DNA of 64,000 bases. Source: DATLGB01 sp963740765 (lineage in GTDB: Bacteria; Actinomycetota; Thermoleophilia; Solirubrobacterales; Solirubrobacteraceae). The number at the start of each line of letters is the position of its first letter. Within the stretch, counting starts at the first letter, position 1. Of this stretch, positions 44,987 through 53,375 are shown in pieces. The notes under the pieces are model-generated. The model did not search any database and was not told where the DNA came from. It saw only the letters and a program-made list of their open reading frames with translations. A program made the translations under genes and the position numbers. Where the stretch lies: assembly GCA_963740765.1 (NCBI GenBank), contig CAVUFN010000012.1:1-64000 (forward strand). The letters are read 5' to 3'.

Positions 44987-46383
44987 AGCCGGCCGCTGCC
45001 CGCGGGCAGCGCGAACACGGAGCGGTCGTCGGTGGCCGACGACGCGGAGCGGACGGTGCTCAGCTTCTCGAAGCGCATGGTCAGCAGGTCCGGGGCGACC
45101 GAGCAGACCGCGTAGCCGTGGTGCGCTCCGTCGTCCTCGAGCGCTCCGGCCACGGTTGCTGTGGCCGTGGCCTCCCCGGCCTCGGCCTCCGTGCGCTGCG
45201 AGACGGTGGCGCAGCCGAACTCGGGAGCGACGGCCGCGCCGGCGGCGTCCGCCAGGTCGGCCGCGTAGAAGCGCCGCCGGCCGCCCGACAGGATGACGAC
45301 GTCCTCGACGTGGTTCTGGCCGAGGGTGGCGAGCAGGTCGGAGCGGGCGTCGGCGTAGCCCTGCCAGCCCTCGGTCCCGATCGGCTGGCCGTCCGGGCCG
45401 AGCAACTCGGCGACGGGGGTCGGGCTCGCGACGAGCTTCCACGTCGCCCGCGACGTCTTCAGCCGGCCGCGCACGGAGCGGCTCTGCGTCGCGCCCAGGA
45501 GCACGCCGGAGCCGGCAGCGGGCGCGGTCTGCCGGTACTGGCGCGTGTCGCACACGAACAGCTCGACGCCGCGGCCGAATCGCGGTCGCCCGTAGACCCG
45601 TGGTGTCCCGGCCTGCCTGGGGTAGTGCGGCATGGCTTCGAACCAGGCGCGGTAGGCGGCGGACTTCAGGGACGCCGCGGTGTCGGCACCGGCATAGCCG
45701 GTCGCCACCTCGCCGTCGTCCCAGGTCGACACCAGCGAGTGCGCGGCGTGCATCCGACGCAGGTTCGCATCGGCGCGGTTCCGGCGATAGCGGCGCCGGT
45801 AGGAGGCCAGTGACCGCGCGGAGGCGATCTCGTAGGGCGCGCGGACGCCCTCGTCCGCCGGGACGGGGTCGGCGGCGATGTAGTTGCCGAGGTTCAGGAC
45901 GAAGTCGACGTCCTCGTCCGCGAGCAGCGCCGCCGCGTTGAAGTACCCCGCGTTGTAGTCGAGCCCGTAGACGATGCCGAACTGGACGACCTGGCGCGAG
46001 TCGGGCGGCAGGCTCGTCCGGAAGCGTCCGACGGGCGAGTGCGCCGTCCGGCCGGCGAAGCGGTACCAGTACTGCGTGTGCGGCTTGAGCCCGTTGACGC
46101 GCGCCTTGACGGCGTGCCCGAGCCCCGGGCCGGTCCGCAGACGGCTGCGCGTCACGACGCGGTCGAAGCCCCTGTCACGGGCGATCTCGAGGGTGACCGC
46201 ACCGGTCCCCTCCACCCCGACCAAACGCGTCGCGAGCGTGATGGCCGTGGGCGTCGGGTCACCGGAGAGCACGCCCTCGGAGAAGTGCCCACCGCGCAGG
46301 AGCGGTGGCCGGCGGGCCGCCCGGGCGGGCGCGGCGGCGATGACGACCCCGCCCGTCGTGGTCAGGAACGCGCGGCGGTTCAC
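44974..46383 (-). CDS. PhoD-like phosphatase homologue with altered metal-site motifs
   Basis: 469 residues. Starts with MNRRAFLTTTGGVVIAAAPARA, a Tat-like export signal (single RR). Then the PhoD N-terminal beta domain (FSEGVLSGDPTPTAITLATRL) and phosphatase domain. Yet the metal-site motifs are changed: the SCQ segment reads FGIVYGLDYNAGYF, HLGDYIYE reads NLGNYIAADP, WDDHEV reads WDDGEV, and the TGDVH segment reads LSGGRRRFYAADL. LFVCDTRQYR is kept. Loss of several Asp/His/Cys ligands argues against normal phosphatase activity. GTG start at 46383 overlaps the HEAT gene as GTGA. Confidence 0.82.
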   Translation of the reverse strand: MNRRAFLTTTGGVVIAAAPARAARRPPLLRGGHFSEGVLSGDPTPTAITLATRLVGVEGTGAVTLEIARDRGFDRVVTRSRLRTGPGLGHAVKARVNGLKPHTQYWYRFAGRTAHSPVGRFRTSLPPDSRQVVQFGIVYGLDYNAGYFNAAALLADEDVDFVLNLGNYIAADPVPADEGVRAPYEIASARSLASYRRRYRRNRADANLRRMHAAHSLVSTWDDGEVATGYAGADTAASLKSAAYRAWFEAMPHYPRQAGTPRVYGRPRFGRGVELFVCDTRQYRQTAPAAGSGVLLGATQSRSVRGRLKTSRATWKLVASPTPVAELLGPDGQPIGTEGWQGYADARSDLLATLGQNHVEDVVILSGGRRRFYAADLADAAGAAVAPEFGCATVSQRTEAEAGEATATATVAGALEDDGAHHGYAVCSVAPDLLTMRFEKLSTVRSASSATDDRSVFALPAGSGRLQAP

Positions 46384-47873
46384 GGCACGGGGTCCGGCTG
46401 CGTGACTTGCGGCGTCGGCTGCGGCCGCGGGGTCTTCTGGGGCTTGGGCGGTGCCGCGGTGGGCGCCGGCGGGACGGGCGTCGACACCGGCGCCGTGGTC
46501 CGTACCGGCGCGGGGGTCGCGGTGCGGACCGGCGCCGGGGTGGCTGCGGCGGCGAGCCGGGCGGCCGCCCGGCGTGCGGCGGCGGCCGCCGCCGCGCGGC
46601 GGCGCAGCTCGGCCTGCTCGCGACGGAACGCGGCCCGGCTCCTGCCGACGAGCTCGCGGTGGGTGCCCTCTGCGGCCCGGCGGTCCTTGGCCTCCGCGCG
46701 CTCCGCAGCAGCGATCTCCGCCGCGCTGGGCTGATCGGGGGCTGCCGTCGCGGTTGGGACGGCCTGAGTCGCCGTCCGGTCACCGGCCGGCTCGTCGCCA
46801 CCGCCGAGCAGCAGCAGGAGAGCCATCACGACCACAGCGGCCCCGGCCGTGGCCGCCAGCAGCGCCACCGGGAGCCGGCGCCGGCGCTCGGGACGCGGTC
46901 GCGGACCGGCGGGCGCCGTCGGTGCGACCGGTGCCGACGCGGCGGCGGGCTCGGCCGCCAGGGTCCACACCCCGGACCCCGAAGCGCCGGAGGCCGGCAC
47001 CGACACCTCGGACGGGGTGGGCTCGGTCGCGGTCTCCGGCGCGCGCCACACGGGCGCCGTCGGCTCGGGCTCGGGCTCTGCGACGAGCTCCGGCGGCTCG
47101 GGCTCGGGCTCTGCGACGGGCGCCGGCACCTCAGCGCGCGCGGTGGTGGCGGCGGGCACGCTCTCGAGCAGCGCGCCGATCGACGCGGAGAGGTCTCGGG
47201 CCTCGTCCGCCTCGACGTTCGTGTTGGCCGCGTAGGCGAAGGTCGCGGCACGCCCCATCCCGGCCAGCGCCTCGCGGGCGGCGGCGCTGACCTCGGCGGC
47301 GTCGTCGCTCGTCGCCGAGACCAGGGATTGCGCCGCGCGCGGGTCCTTGATCCGGCCGAGGGCGGTAGCGGCCGCGGCGCGCGCGGGCACGGCGCCGCCG
47401 TGCAGCAGCTCGACCAGCGCAGGGGTGGCGCTCGAGTCGCGCAGCGCGCCGAGCAGCCGGACCGCCGGCACCTGGCGCGTCCCCTCGCCCACCGACGCCA
47501 CGGCCATGGCGGCCGCGCCTCTGCGCCCGTCGTCGGGCGCGGCCGCGAGGATGCGAAGCACCACTGCCTCGGCGTCCCCCGTGAGGCTTCCGCCGGGCTG
47601 GAGGTAGCGCTCGACGACGGCGGTGGCGGCCGTGGGAGACTCGGTGAGCAGCTCGGCGGCGACGGCGCGGGCGCCGGGACGGGGATCGCGCAGGGCGACC
47701 TCGGCCACCGGGCCGACGGCGCCACGGTCGGCGAGCGCGATCAGGCCGGCGCGGCAGATCTCACCGTCCTCGTCGCTCGCCGCCTTCGTCAGAGCCGGGA
47801 CCGCCACGGCGTCGTCGGCCTGCGAGAGCGCGGCGATCTCGGCCAGCCGGGCCTTCGCACCTCGACGCCCCAT
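46380..47873 (-). CDS. HEAT-repeat membrane protein with Pro/Ala-rich tail
   Basis: 497 residues. Residues 1-215 are HEAT repeats (VPALTKAASDEDGEICRAGLIAL, VPAVRLLGALRDSSATPALVELL, AAATALGRIKDPRAAQSLV). Residues ~235-320 are an acidic Pro/Glu linker. One membrane helix (LPVALLAATAGAAVVVMALLLLL, ~335-357) follows a basic RPERRRR stop, putting the HEAT part inside and the tail outside. The tail has an Ala/Arg/Glu helix, probably a coiled coil (RAAFRREQAELRRR), then TP-rich repeats. TAGTCT 8 bases ahead suggests its own leaderless promoter. Confidence 0.82.
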   Translation of the reverse strand: MGRRGAKARLAEIAALSQADDAVAVPALTKAASDEDGEICRAGLIALADRGAVGPVAEVALRDPRPGARAVAAELLTESPTAATAVVERYLQPGGSLTGDAEAVVLRILAAAPDDGRRGAAAMAVASVGEGTRQVPAVRLLGALRDSSATPALVELLHGGAVPARAAAATALGRIKDPRAAQSLVSATSDDAAEVSAAAREALAGMGRAATFAYAANTNVEADEARDLSASIGALLESVPAATTARAEVPAPVAEPEPEPPELVAEPEPEPTAPVWRAPETATEPTPSEVSVPASGASGSGVWTLAAEPAAASAPVAPTAPAGPRPRPERRRRLPVALLAATAGAAVVVMALLLLLGGGDEPAGDRTATQAVPTATAAPDQPSAAEIAAAERAEAKDRRAAEGTHRELVGRSRAAFRREQAELRRRAAAAAAARRAAARLAAAATPAPVRTATPAPVRTTAPVSTPVPPAPTAAPPKPQKTPRPQPTPQVTQPDPVP

Positions 47874-47881
47874 TGCGCCAG

Positions 47882-47887
47882 AGACTA
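47882..47887 (-). promoter_or_regulatory. Leaderless -10 box of the HEAT membrane protein gene
   Basis: TAGTCT on the minus strand, 8 bases before the ATG at 47873 and overlapping the short gap after the transferase stop; gives HEAT-PhoD its own transcript. Confidence 0.5.
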
Positions 47888-47892
47888 CGCGC

Positions 47893-49290
47893 TCACATGC
47901 CGCCGCGCGAGAACACGTGCGCGACGGTGCGAACCAGGATCTTGATGTCCGCCCAGAGGGACCAGTTGGCCACGTACAGGTAGTCGATGCTCATCATCTC
48001 GTCCATCGGGATGCGCGCCGAGCCGAGCACCTGCCAGTGGCCGGTCATGCCGGGGGTGAGGTGCAGGCGGCTGCGGTCGTAGCCGAGGATGAGCGCGTCC
48101 TCCTCCTCGATGAGAGGGCGCGGGCCGACCAGGCTCATCTCGCCGCGGAGGACGTTGAACAGCTGCGGCAGCTCGTCCAGCGAGGTCCGGCGCAGAATGC
48201 GGCCGACGCGGGTGATGCGCGGGTCGTCGGCGATCTTGAAGAAACCCTCCGCGCCCTCGTTGCGATGGTGCAGCGCCGCCTTGAGGGCCTCGGCGTCCGG
48301 GACCATCGTCCGGTACTTGATCATCTGGAAGCGCTTGCCGTCCCGGCCCACGCGCGTCTGGCGGAAGAACACGGGCCCGCGGCTGTCGAGCCGGATCATC
48401 AGCGCGATGGCGGCCAGGAAGGGCGAGACGGCCAGCAGGCCGAGGCCGGCACCGACCAGGTCCAGCGTGCGCTTGACGGCCCGCGACGAGCGGCTCAGGC
48501 CGAAGCGGCGGATGCCCAGGACCGTGAGGCCGTCGAGCTCGTCGAACTCGACGGACGACCCGACGACGTCGAACAGACGCGGCAGGAGGCTGACGTTGAG
48601 GCCGGCGGCCTTCGACATGCGGATGACCTCGAGCATCGGGGCCGACATCGAACTGGCCGGGGCGATGATGACGCGCTGGACGTCGAAGCTGTTGACGAGC
48701 ATCCGGAACGAGTGGATGTCGCGCAACGACTCCGGGTGCGCCTCGTCGGGCATCGCGATGCCGCCGACCACCGCCGCCTTGACGTGGCTGTCGCGCATCT
48801 TGATGCGGATCCGCTCCGCCATGACCGGGTCACCGATGACCAAGCAGCGTTCAACGGTGGCCAGCTTCTGCGCCACGGCACGCGCGGTGACCCGTGCGGC
48901 CACCAGCAGCACGAACGTCAGCAGCCACAGCCAGCCGATGTCCATCTGGGTGAGCGTGGCGCTCGTGACCAGCCCGTGCAGCAGCCACGCGCCGAGCGCA
49001 TACAGGCCGCTGATCTGGAACAGGCGCGGGACCTCCTCCAGCGTCGAGCGGTTGAGCACGATCTCGTCGCGGTCGTAGAGGCCGGAAAGCTTGTTGACCA
49101 TCACCATCGCCAGCAACGCGATCAGTGCGCCGGGGCGGACGAGGACGCCCGCCGTGACGCTGACGACGGTCTGCAGCGCGACGATGGCCGCCAGCGCGTC
49201 CCCACCCGCCAGGAGCCGGCGGTACAGCCCCGCCCGCCGCTCCATCGGCCGGGTGGGAGAGCCCTCGTTGATGGCGCGTTCCCGGGACAC
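47893..49290 (-). CDS. Initiating sugar-phosphate transferase (WcaJ/WbaP type)
   Basis: 465 residues. Transfers a sugar-1-phosphate to undecaprenyl phosphate, the first step of repeat-unit synthesis. N-terminal four membrane helices (~20-130), a CoA-binding-like domain (LVIGDPVMAERIRIKM), a reentrant helix (KRTLDLVGAGLGLLAVSPFLAAIAL) and the catalytic domain with GPVFFRQTRVGRDGKRFQMIKYRTM, RRTSLDELPQLFNVLRGEMSLVGPRP and LTPGMTGHWQV. GTG 49290 is preceded by GGAGG 6 bases upstream. First gene after the ribosomal operon terminator. Confidence 0.93.
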   Translation of the reverse strand: MSRERAINEGSPTRPMERRAGLYRRLLAGGDALAAIVALQTVVSVTAGVLVRPGALIALLAMVMVNKLSGLYDRDEIVLNRSTLEEVPRLFQISGLYALGAWLLHGLVTSATLTQMDIGWLWLLTFVLLVAARVTARAVAQKLATVERCLVIGDPVMAERIRIKMRDSHVKAAVVGGIAMPDEAHPESLRDIHSFRMLVNSFDVQRVIIAPASSMSAPMLEVIRMSKAAGLNVSLLPRLFDVVGSSVEFDELDGLTVLGIRRFGLSRSSRAVKRTLDLVGAGLGLLAVSPFLAAIALMIRLDSRGPVFFRQTRVGRDGKRFQMIKYRTMVPDAEALKAALHHRNEGAEGFFKIADDPRITRVGRILRRTSLDELPQLFNVLRGEMSLVGPRPLIEEEDALILGYDRSRLHLTPGMTGHWQVLGSARIPMDEMMSIDYLYVANWSLWADIKILVRTVAHVFSRGGM

Positions 49291-49450
49291 CGCGATCCTC
49301 CGGGTGCGCCCGCCCCAGCTAGCGCGCGGGGTCAGGACGGAGAAGAATGAGGGTGAACCTTGCTTGGACAGGGGAATCTGAAAAGTCGTTGATCTGTGAG
49401 CCGAGCCCGGCAGCGCGGCTGAAACGCAAGACCCGCCTGCCCAGGACTTG

Positions 49451-49468
49451 TCTCCATATACACAACGT
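49451..49468 (-). promoter_or_regulatory. Promoter motif of the initiating transferase gene
   Basis: TCTCCATATA then CAACGT, matching the wecB motif at 43921. Minus-strand TATATG serves as -10 candidate. Confidence 0.45.
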
Positions 49469-49592
49469 CGCCGCACTGGAAAACTTGCGGAAGACACCCA
49501 CCGATGCCATAGGGGGATGACCCTATCTCTACAACGTCTGGAGGCCGTTGGCAAGGCCCGGGAGCATCGAGCCCGGCCTCCCGACACGACAA

Positions 49593-49615
49593 AGGGCGGC
49601 CCCGTGGGCCGCCCT
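49593..49615 (-). terminator. rplL operon terminator
   Basis: Perfect 10-bp stem AGGGCGGCCC/GGGCCGCCCT with a 3-base loop, 29 bases after the rplL stop, followed on the minus strand by TTTGTC. It separates the ribosomal genes from the glycan locus. Confidence 0.75.
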
Positions 49616-49643
49616 CCGCGAAGACTGCTGGACCTGCCGAGGC

Positions 49644-50030
49644 CTACTTGACCTCGACGCTGCCCCCGGCCTCTTCGAGCTCGGCCTTGAGCTTGTCGGC
49701 CTCGTCCTTGTCGACGCCCTCCTTGATGGGCTTGGGCGCCTCGTCGACGAGGGCCTTGGCCTCCTTGAGACCGAGGCCGGTCGCCGCGCGGACGACCTTG
49801 ATGACCTGGATCTTCTTCTCGCCGGCCGCGGTGAGGACGACGTCGAAGGCCGACTGCTCCTCCTCCGCCGCGCCGCCGCCGTCAGCGGCGCCGCCGCCGC
49901 CCGCGGGGGCGGCCGCGGCGACGGCCGTCGCCGAGACGCCGAACTCCTCTTCGAGCGCCTTGATGCGCTCGGACAGCTCGAGGACCGAGATGGCCTTCAG
50001 CTCGTCGATCCACTCCTGAGTTGTAGCCAT
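49644..50030 (-). CDS. rplL: 50S ribosomal protein L7/L12
   Basis: 128 residues. N-terminal dimerisation helices (EWIDELKAISVLELSERIKALEEEFG), an Ala/Gly hinge and the C-terminal factor-binding domain EKKIQVIKVVRAATGLGLKEAKALVDEAPKPIKEGV. Normal length. In most bacteria rpoB follows; here it does not. Confidence 0.98.
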   Translation of the reverse strand: MATTQEWIDELKAISVLELSERIKALEEEFGVSATAVAAAAPAGGGGAADGGGAAEEEQSAFDVVLTAAGEKKIQVIKVVRAATGLGLKEAKALVDEAPKPIKEGVDKDEADKLKAELEEAGGSVEVK

Positions 50031-50033
50031 GAC

Positions 50034-50567
50034 TTAGTTAGCTCCTTCTTCCTTGTTCTTCTGCTCGGCGAGCTGGGCGAGCTGGCGCCCGAGGCCCGAG
50101 ATGAGGTTTGACATGCCGGCGGCGAGGCCCGTGAGCGGGCTCGCGATCATGCCGACGAGACGGCCGTTGAGGACGTCGCGTGAGGGCAGGCGCGAGATCG
50201 CGACGATCTCGTCCGCGCTCAGCGGCGCACCGTTCATCCAGCCGCCCTTGAAGACGAGGATGCCGGTGGCGCGGTTGAAGTCCGCGATCGCCTTCGCGGC
50301 GGCCGCGGCGTCACCCCTGACCAGCGTCAGCGCCGTCGGGCCCGTCAGGTGCTCCTTGAGGCCCTCGGCACCGGCCTGATCGGCGGCGCGCTCCGTCAGC
50401 GTGTTCTTGGTGATCCGGAAGCTCGAGTCCGCTCCGCGCAGCTGCGTGCGCAGCTCGGCGGCCTGCGGCACCGAGATGCCGCGGTAGTCGACCGCGAAGA
50501 CGGCCTCGGATTCCTGGATCTCAGCGGCGATCGACTCGATCGCCGCGGCTTTCTGGGCTCTGTCCAA
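50034..50567 (-). CDS. rplJ: 50S ribosomal protein L10
   Basis: 177 residues, base of the L7/L12 stalk. QESEAVFAVDYRGISVPQAAELRTQLR, FRITKNTL and GLKEHLTGPTALTLVRGD are typical. Start is TTG at 50567 with AGGAGG upstream. Ends 3 bases before rplL. The 61-base gap to rplA may carry the autoregulatory L10 leader, though I see no clear kink-turn. Confidence 0.97.
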   Translation of the reverse strand: MDRAQKAAAIESIAAEIQESEAVFAVDYRGISVPQAAELRTQLRGADSSFRITKNTLTERAADQAGAEGLKEHLTGPTALTLVRGDAAAAAKAIADFNRATGILVFKGGWMNGAPLSADEIVAISRLPSRDVLNGRLVGMIASPLTGLAAGMSNLISGLGRQLAQLAEQKNKEEGAN

Positions 50568-50628
50568 CTCGCTCCTCCTGTCCGGGACTTACGGTCGCCC
50601 GGAGTCTGTGGAGGCGATGGTGCGGCGC

Positions 50629-51363
50629 CTAGGCGACCGCAGCCTCCGCCTGGGGTGAAAGGGAAAGGTCCTTGGTGCGGCTCGGGTCGACCTTGACGCC
50701 GGGGCCGTGGGTGGACGCGAAGACGATCGTGCGGAGGTACTTGCCCTTGGCCGCGGACGGCTTGGCGCGCAGGATCTCCTCGAGCACGGCCTGGTAGTTC
50801 TCGAGCAGGTGCTCCTCCGGGAAGGAGGTCTTGCCGAGGGACAGGTGCACGATCGCGGTGCGGTCGGTGCGGTACTCGACCTTGCCGGACTTGGACTCCT
50901 CGACGGCCTTGGCGACGTCCATGGTCACGGTGCCGACCTTCGGGTTGGGCATCAGTCCCGCCGGGCCGAGCACGCGGCCGAGGCGGCCGACCACCGGCAT
51001 CATGTCCGGGGTCGCGATGGCGACGTCGAAGTCGGTGAAGCCGTCGTTCTGGATGCGGTCCGCGAGGTCCTCGGCGCCGACGAAGTCCGCACCGGCCTCC
51101 TCGGCCTCCTTGGCCTTGTCGCCGCGCGCGAACACGGCGATCTTGACGTCCTTGCCGAGGCCGTGCGGCAGCGCGATGGTCCCGCGCAGCTGCTCGTCCG
51201 CGTGACGGACGTTGAGGCCCGTGCGCAGGTGGACCTCGAGGGTCTCGTCGCCCTTGGTGGACTTGATCTCCTTGACGAGGCGGATGGCCTCGGCGGGGTC
51301 GTACTCGCGGTCGCGGTCGACCTTCGCGCGCGCCTCGAGGTACTTCTTGCCGTGCTTGGCCAT
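50629..51363 (-). CDS. rplA: 50S ribosomal protein L1
   Basis: 244 residues. YDPAEAIRLVKEIKSTKGDETLEVHLRTGLN, LPHGLGKDVKIAVFARGDKA and GRLGRVLGPAGLMPNPKVGTVT are diagnostic. ATG overlaps the rplK stop by one base. The 3' end has a few extra residues (LSPQAEAAVA). Confidence 0.98.
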   Translation of the reverse strand: MAKHGKKYLEARAKVDRDREYDPAEAIRLVKEIKSTKGDETLEVHLRTGLNVRHADEQLRGTIALPHGLGKDVKIAVFARGDKAKEAEEAGADFVGAEDLADRIQNDGFTDFDVAIATPDMMPVVGRLGRVLGPAGLMPNPKVGTVTMDVAKAVEESKSGKVEYRTDRTAIVHLSLGKTSFPEEHLLENYQAVLEEILRAKPSAAKGKYLRTIVFASTHGPGVKVDPSRTKDLSLSPQAEAAVA

Positions 51364-51788
51364 TACGCGCGCACCTCGACACCCATGGAGCGAGCGGTGC
51401 CCGCGATGATCTTCTCGGCCTGGTCCACGTCGTGCGCGTTGAGGTCGTTGAGCTTCTTCTCGGCGATCGCGCGGAGCTGGTCGCGGCTGATCGTCCCGAC
51501 CTTCGTGCGGTTCGGCTCGCCGGAGCCCTTCTCGATCCCGATCGCCTGGCGGATGAGCACCGCGGCGGGCGGGGTCTTGGTGATGAAGGTGAACGAGCGG
51601 TCCTCGAAGACCGTGATCTCGACGGGGATCGTGGTCCCCATGTCGTTGGAGGTCGCGGCGTTGAACGCCTTGACGAACTCCATGATGTTGATGCCGTGCT
51701 GGCCGAGCGCGGGGCCGACCGGCGGAGCCGGCGACGCCTGCCCGCCCGGGGCCTGCAGCTTGATGGTGGTGAGAACCTTCTTAGCCAT
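51363..51788 (-). CDS. rplK: 50S ribosomal protein L11
   Basis: 141 residues. KLQAPGGQASPAPPVGPALGQHGINIMEFVKAFNAAT and the C-terminal rRNA-binding GTARSMGVEV are diagnostic. Seven bases follow the nusG stop. Confidence 0.98.
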   Translation of the reverse strand: MAKKVLTTIKLQAPGGQASPAPPVGPALGQHGINIMEFVKAFNAATSNDMGTTIPVEITVFEDRSFTFITKTPPAAVLIRQAIGIEKGSGEPNRTKVGTISRDQLRAIAEKKLNDLNAHDVDQAEKIIAGTARSMGVEVRA

Positions 51789-51795
51789 AAGAGAG

Positions 51796-52317
51796 TTAGA
51801 CCTTCTTGACCTGGTCGTAGCCGACCTCGACAGGGGTCTCGCGGCCGAAGATCGACACTAGGACCTTGAGGCGCGCAGCGTCCTCGTTGATCTCGGCGAT
51901 CTCGCCCGAGAAATCGGACAGGGGGCCGGAGATGACCTTGACGGTCTCCCCGATCGTGAACTGGGCACGGCTCGGCGCGCGGACCGCGACCTCGCGGTGC
52001 AGCAGCCGGTCGACCTCCATCTGCGTGAGCGGGATCGGCTCGTTGGTCGCGCCGACGAAGCCGGTGACGCCGGGGGTGTTCTTGACCAGCGACCAGGAGT
52101 CCTCGTTGAGGTCCATGTTCACCAGCACGTAGCCGGGCATCGTCCGCTTCTCGACGGCGACCTTCTGGTTGTCCTTGAGCTCCTGGACGGTCTCCGTGGG
52201 GACCACGACCTGGCGCACGGCGCGCTGCTGCGAAAGGGAGACGACACGGTGCTCGAGGTTCTGCTTGACCTTGTTCTCGTGCCCGGAGTAGGTGTTGATG
52301 ACGTACCAGCGGAACAT
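51796..52317 (-). CDS. nusG: Transcription termination/antitermination factor NusG
   Basis: 173 residues. NGN domain MFRWYVINTYSGHENKVKQNLEHR through KRTMPGYVLVNMDLNEDSWSLVKNTPGVTGFVG, then the KOW domain FTIGETVKVISGPLSDFSGEIAEIN. No long actinobacterial N-terminal extension. Confidence 0.98.
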   Translation of the reverse strand: MFRWYVINTYSGHENKVKQNLEHRVVSLSQQRAVRQVVVPTETVQELKDNQKVAVEKRTMPGYVLVNMDLNEDSWSLVKNTPGVTGFVGATNEPIPLTQMEVDRLLHREVAVRAPSRAQFTIGETVKVISGPLSDFSGEIAEINEDAARLKVLVSIFGRETPVEVGYDQVKKV

Positions 52318-52324
52318 GTGATTC

Positions 52325-52885
52325 CTAGAGAATTGCGTTGATGAGAGGTTGCCAGATGGCGTCCATCAGACCGAGCCAACCGCCGGCGATAAGGACGAAC
52401 CCGAGGACGACGGCCGTGGCCTGGAAGACATGCTTGCGATCGGGCCACTGCACGCGACGGAGCTCGTCGACGCAGGCGCGCAGGAAGGTGAGGACCCGGC
52501 CGCGCTCCTTGTCGTCGTGCGGCACGGGGTGCGCCTCGCCGTCCCCGCGCGCGGTCCGCATGACCAGGTCGCGCGGGATCTCGACCTCGTCGTCGCCCCG
52601 CTCGGAGTCGTAGTCGTAGTCGAGGTCGACCTCCTCGATATCGGGCCCACCCACCCCGGGGCGCTCGGCGCCGGTCTCGGCTGCCTTGACCTGGTCGACG
52701 TCGGGCGTGGCGTTCTTGAGCGGGTCGGGCGCGGGCGCGTCGTCGGTGAGGCCGGCCTCGTCGAGGCTCGGGTCGTCGAGCCCGATGTCACGCGCGCGTG
52801 AGCGCTCCCGCTTGCGGGGAGGCGGTTGGCCGCCGGCTGCGCGAGCGCGCTGGCGGTCCTTGCGGCGTTGACGATCCCGGGCCAC
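52325..52885 (-). CDS. secE: Preprotein translocase subunit SecE with long acidic N-terminus
   Basis: 186 residues. The conserved SecE part is at the end: FLRACVDELRRVQWPDRKHVFQATAVVLGFVLIAGGWLGLMDAIW, one amphipathic helix and one membrane helix. About 110 extra residues precede it, first Arg/Lys-rich, then strongly acidic (DYDYDSERGDDEVEIP). GTG at 52885 starts 6 bases after rpmG; a longer frame would overlap rpmG and is unlikely. Confidence 0.95.
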   Translation of the reverse strand: MARDRQRRKDRQRARAAGGQPPPRKRERSRARDIGLDDPSLDEAGLTDDAPAPDPLKNATPDVDQVKAAETGAERPGVGGPDIEEVDLDYDYDSERGDDEVEIPRDLVMRTARGDGEAHPVPHDDKERGRVLTFLRACVDELRRVQWPDRKHVFQATAVVLGFVLIAGGWLGLMDAIWQPLINAIL

Positions 52886-52890
52886 TCGGC

Positions 52891-53055
52891 CTATCGGGTT
52901 TCGCGGTGCCCGGTGTGCTGCTTGCACCACTTGCAGTACTTCCGCAGGGCGATGCGATCCGGGTTGTTGCGCTTGGACTTATTGGTCTGGTAGTTCCGGC
53001 GCTTGCACTCCTCGCAGGCGAGGGTGACAGCGATCCGGACGTCTCCGCGGGCCAC
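52891..53055 (-). CDS. rpmG: 50S ribosomal protein L33
   Basis: 54 residues from GTG 53055: ARGDVRIAVTLACEEC, KRRNYQTNKSKRNNPDRIAL, RKYCKWCKQHTGHRETR. Two CxxC pairs (C+ form, zinc-binding). Leads the ribosomal operon. Confidence 0.95.
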   Translation of the reverse strand: MARGDVRIAVTLACEECKRRNYQTNKSKRNNPDRIALRKYCKWCKQHTGHRETR

Positions 53056-53125
53056 TTGGCTGACTCCGACGTTGGTGGATCAGCGCCGGGCAAAGGAAAA
53101 CCCCGCCGGCGCGAGGTCGTTGGTG

Positions 53126-53131
53126 AGGATA
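53126..53131 (-). promoter_or_regulatory. Candidate -10 of the rpmG operon
   Basis: TATCCT on the minus strand about 70 bases upstream of the rpmG GTG; no good -35 partner. The leader between is GC-rich with a small hairpin. Confidence 0.35.
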
Positions 53132-53154
53132 GCGCGCTCGGCCGGGACGAATCG

Positions 53155-53325
53155 TCAGGCGAGCAGCTCGGGCGTCGCCGGCGCCGGCGTGCCGAAGAAC
53201 TCCAGCTCGTCCGGGGCGTCCTGACCCATGGCCGACACCGCGTCGGCACGAGCCGCCACGATGCACACCGCGCATGTCAGCATCACCACGGTTGCCCAAA
53301 GGACGATCGCTCCACCGACCACCAT
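53155..53325 (-). CDS. Small single-pass membrane protein (CxxAxRxD family in this window)
   Basis: 56 residues: helix VVGGAIVLWATVVMLTCAV, then CIVAARADAVSA and an acidic, Pro-rich tail (DELEFFGTPAPATPELLA). The ATG at 53325 has TAACTT 7 bases upstream (leaderless). The motif after the helix matches those of 9668 and 55047. Lies upstream of rpmG on the same strand. Function unknown. Confidence 0.65.
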   Translation of the reverse strand: MVVGGAIVLWATVVMLTCAVCIVAARADAVSAMGQDAPDELEFFGTPAPATPELLA

Positions 53326-53332
53326 GTACGGA

Positions 53333-53338
53333 AAGTTA
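53333..53338 (-). promoter_or_regulatory. Leaderless -10 box of small membrane protein
   Basis: TAACTT, 7 bases before ATG 53325. Confidence 0.5.
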
Positions 53339-53375
53339 CCCGCCGACCCAGCGGAACACGCGCGTCTACGCCGCA

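Larger units (their letters stand above)
49291..49643. other. 353-bp gap: ribosomal operon end and transferase leader
   Basis: Contains the rplL terminator (49593-49615), the promoter motif TCTCCATATA (49451-49460) and a ~150-base 5' leader for the transferase gene, ending in its GGAGG. No gene seen. The leader could hold regulatory structure but I find no riboswitch consensus. Confidence 0.55.

Noticed and set aside
49291..49643. Riboswitch in the transferase leader
   Set aside because: No known aptamer consensus; only a promoter motif, a Shine-Dalgarno and the rplL terminator are visible.
53056..53154. tRNA gene upstream of rpmG, as in some bacteria
   Set aside because: No cloverleaf, GTTCRA arm or CCA end could be found.
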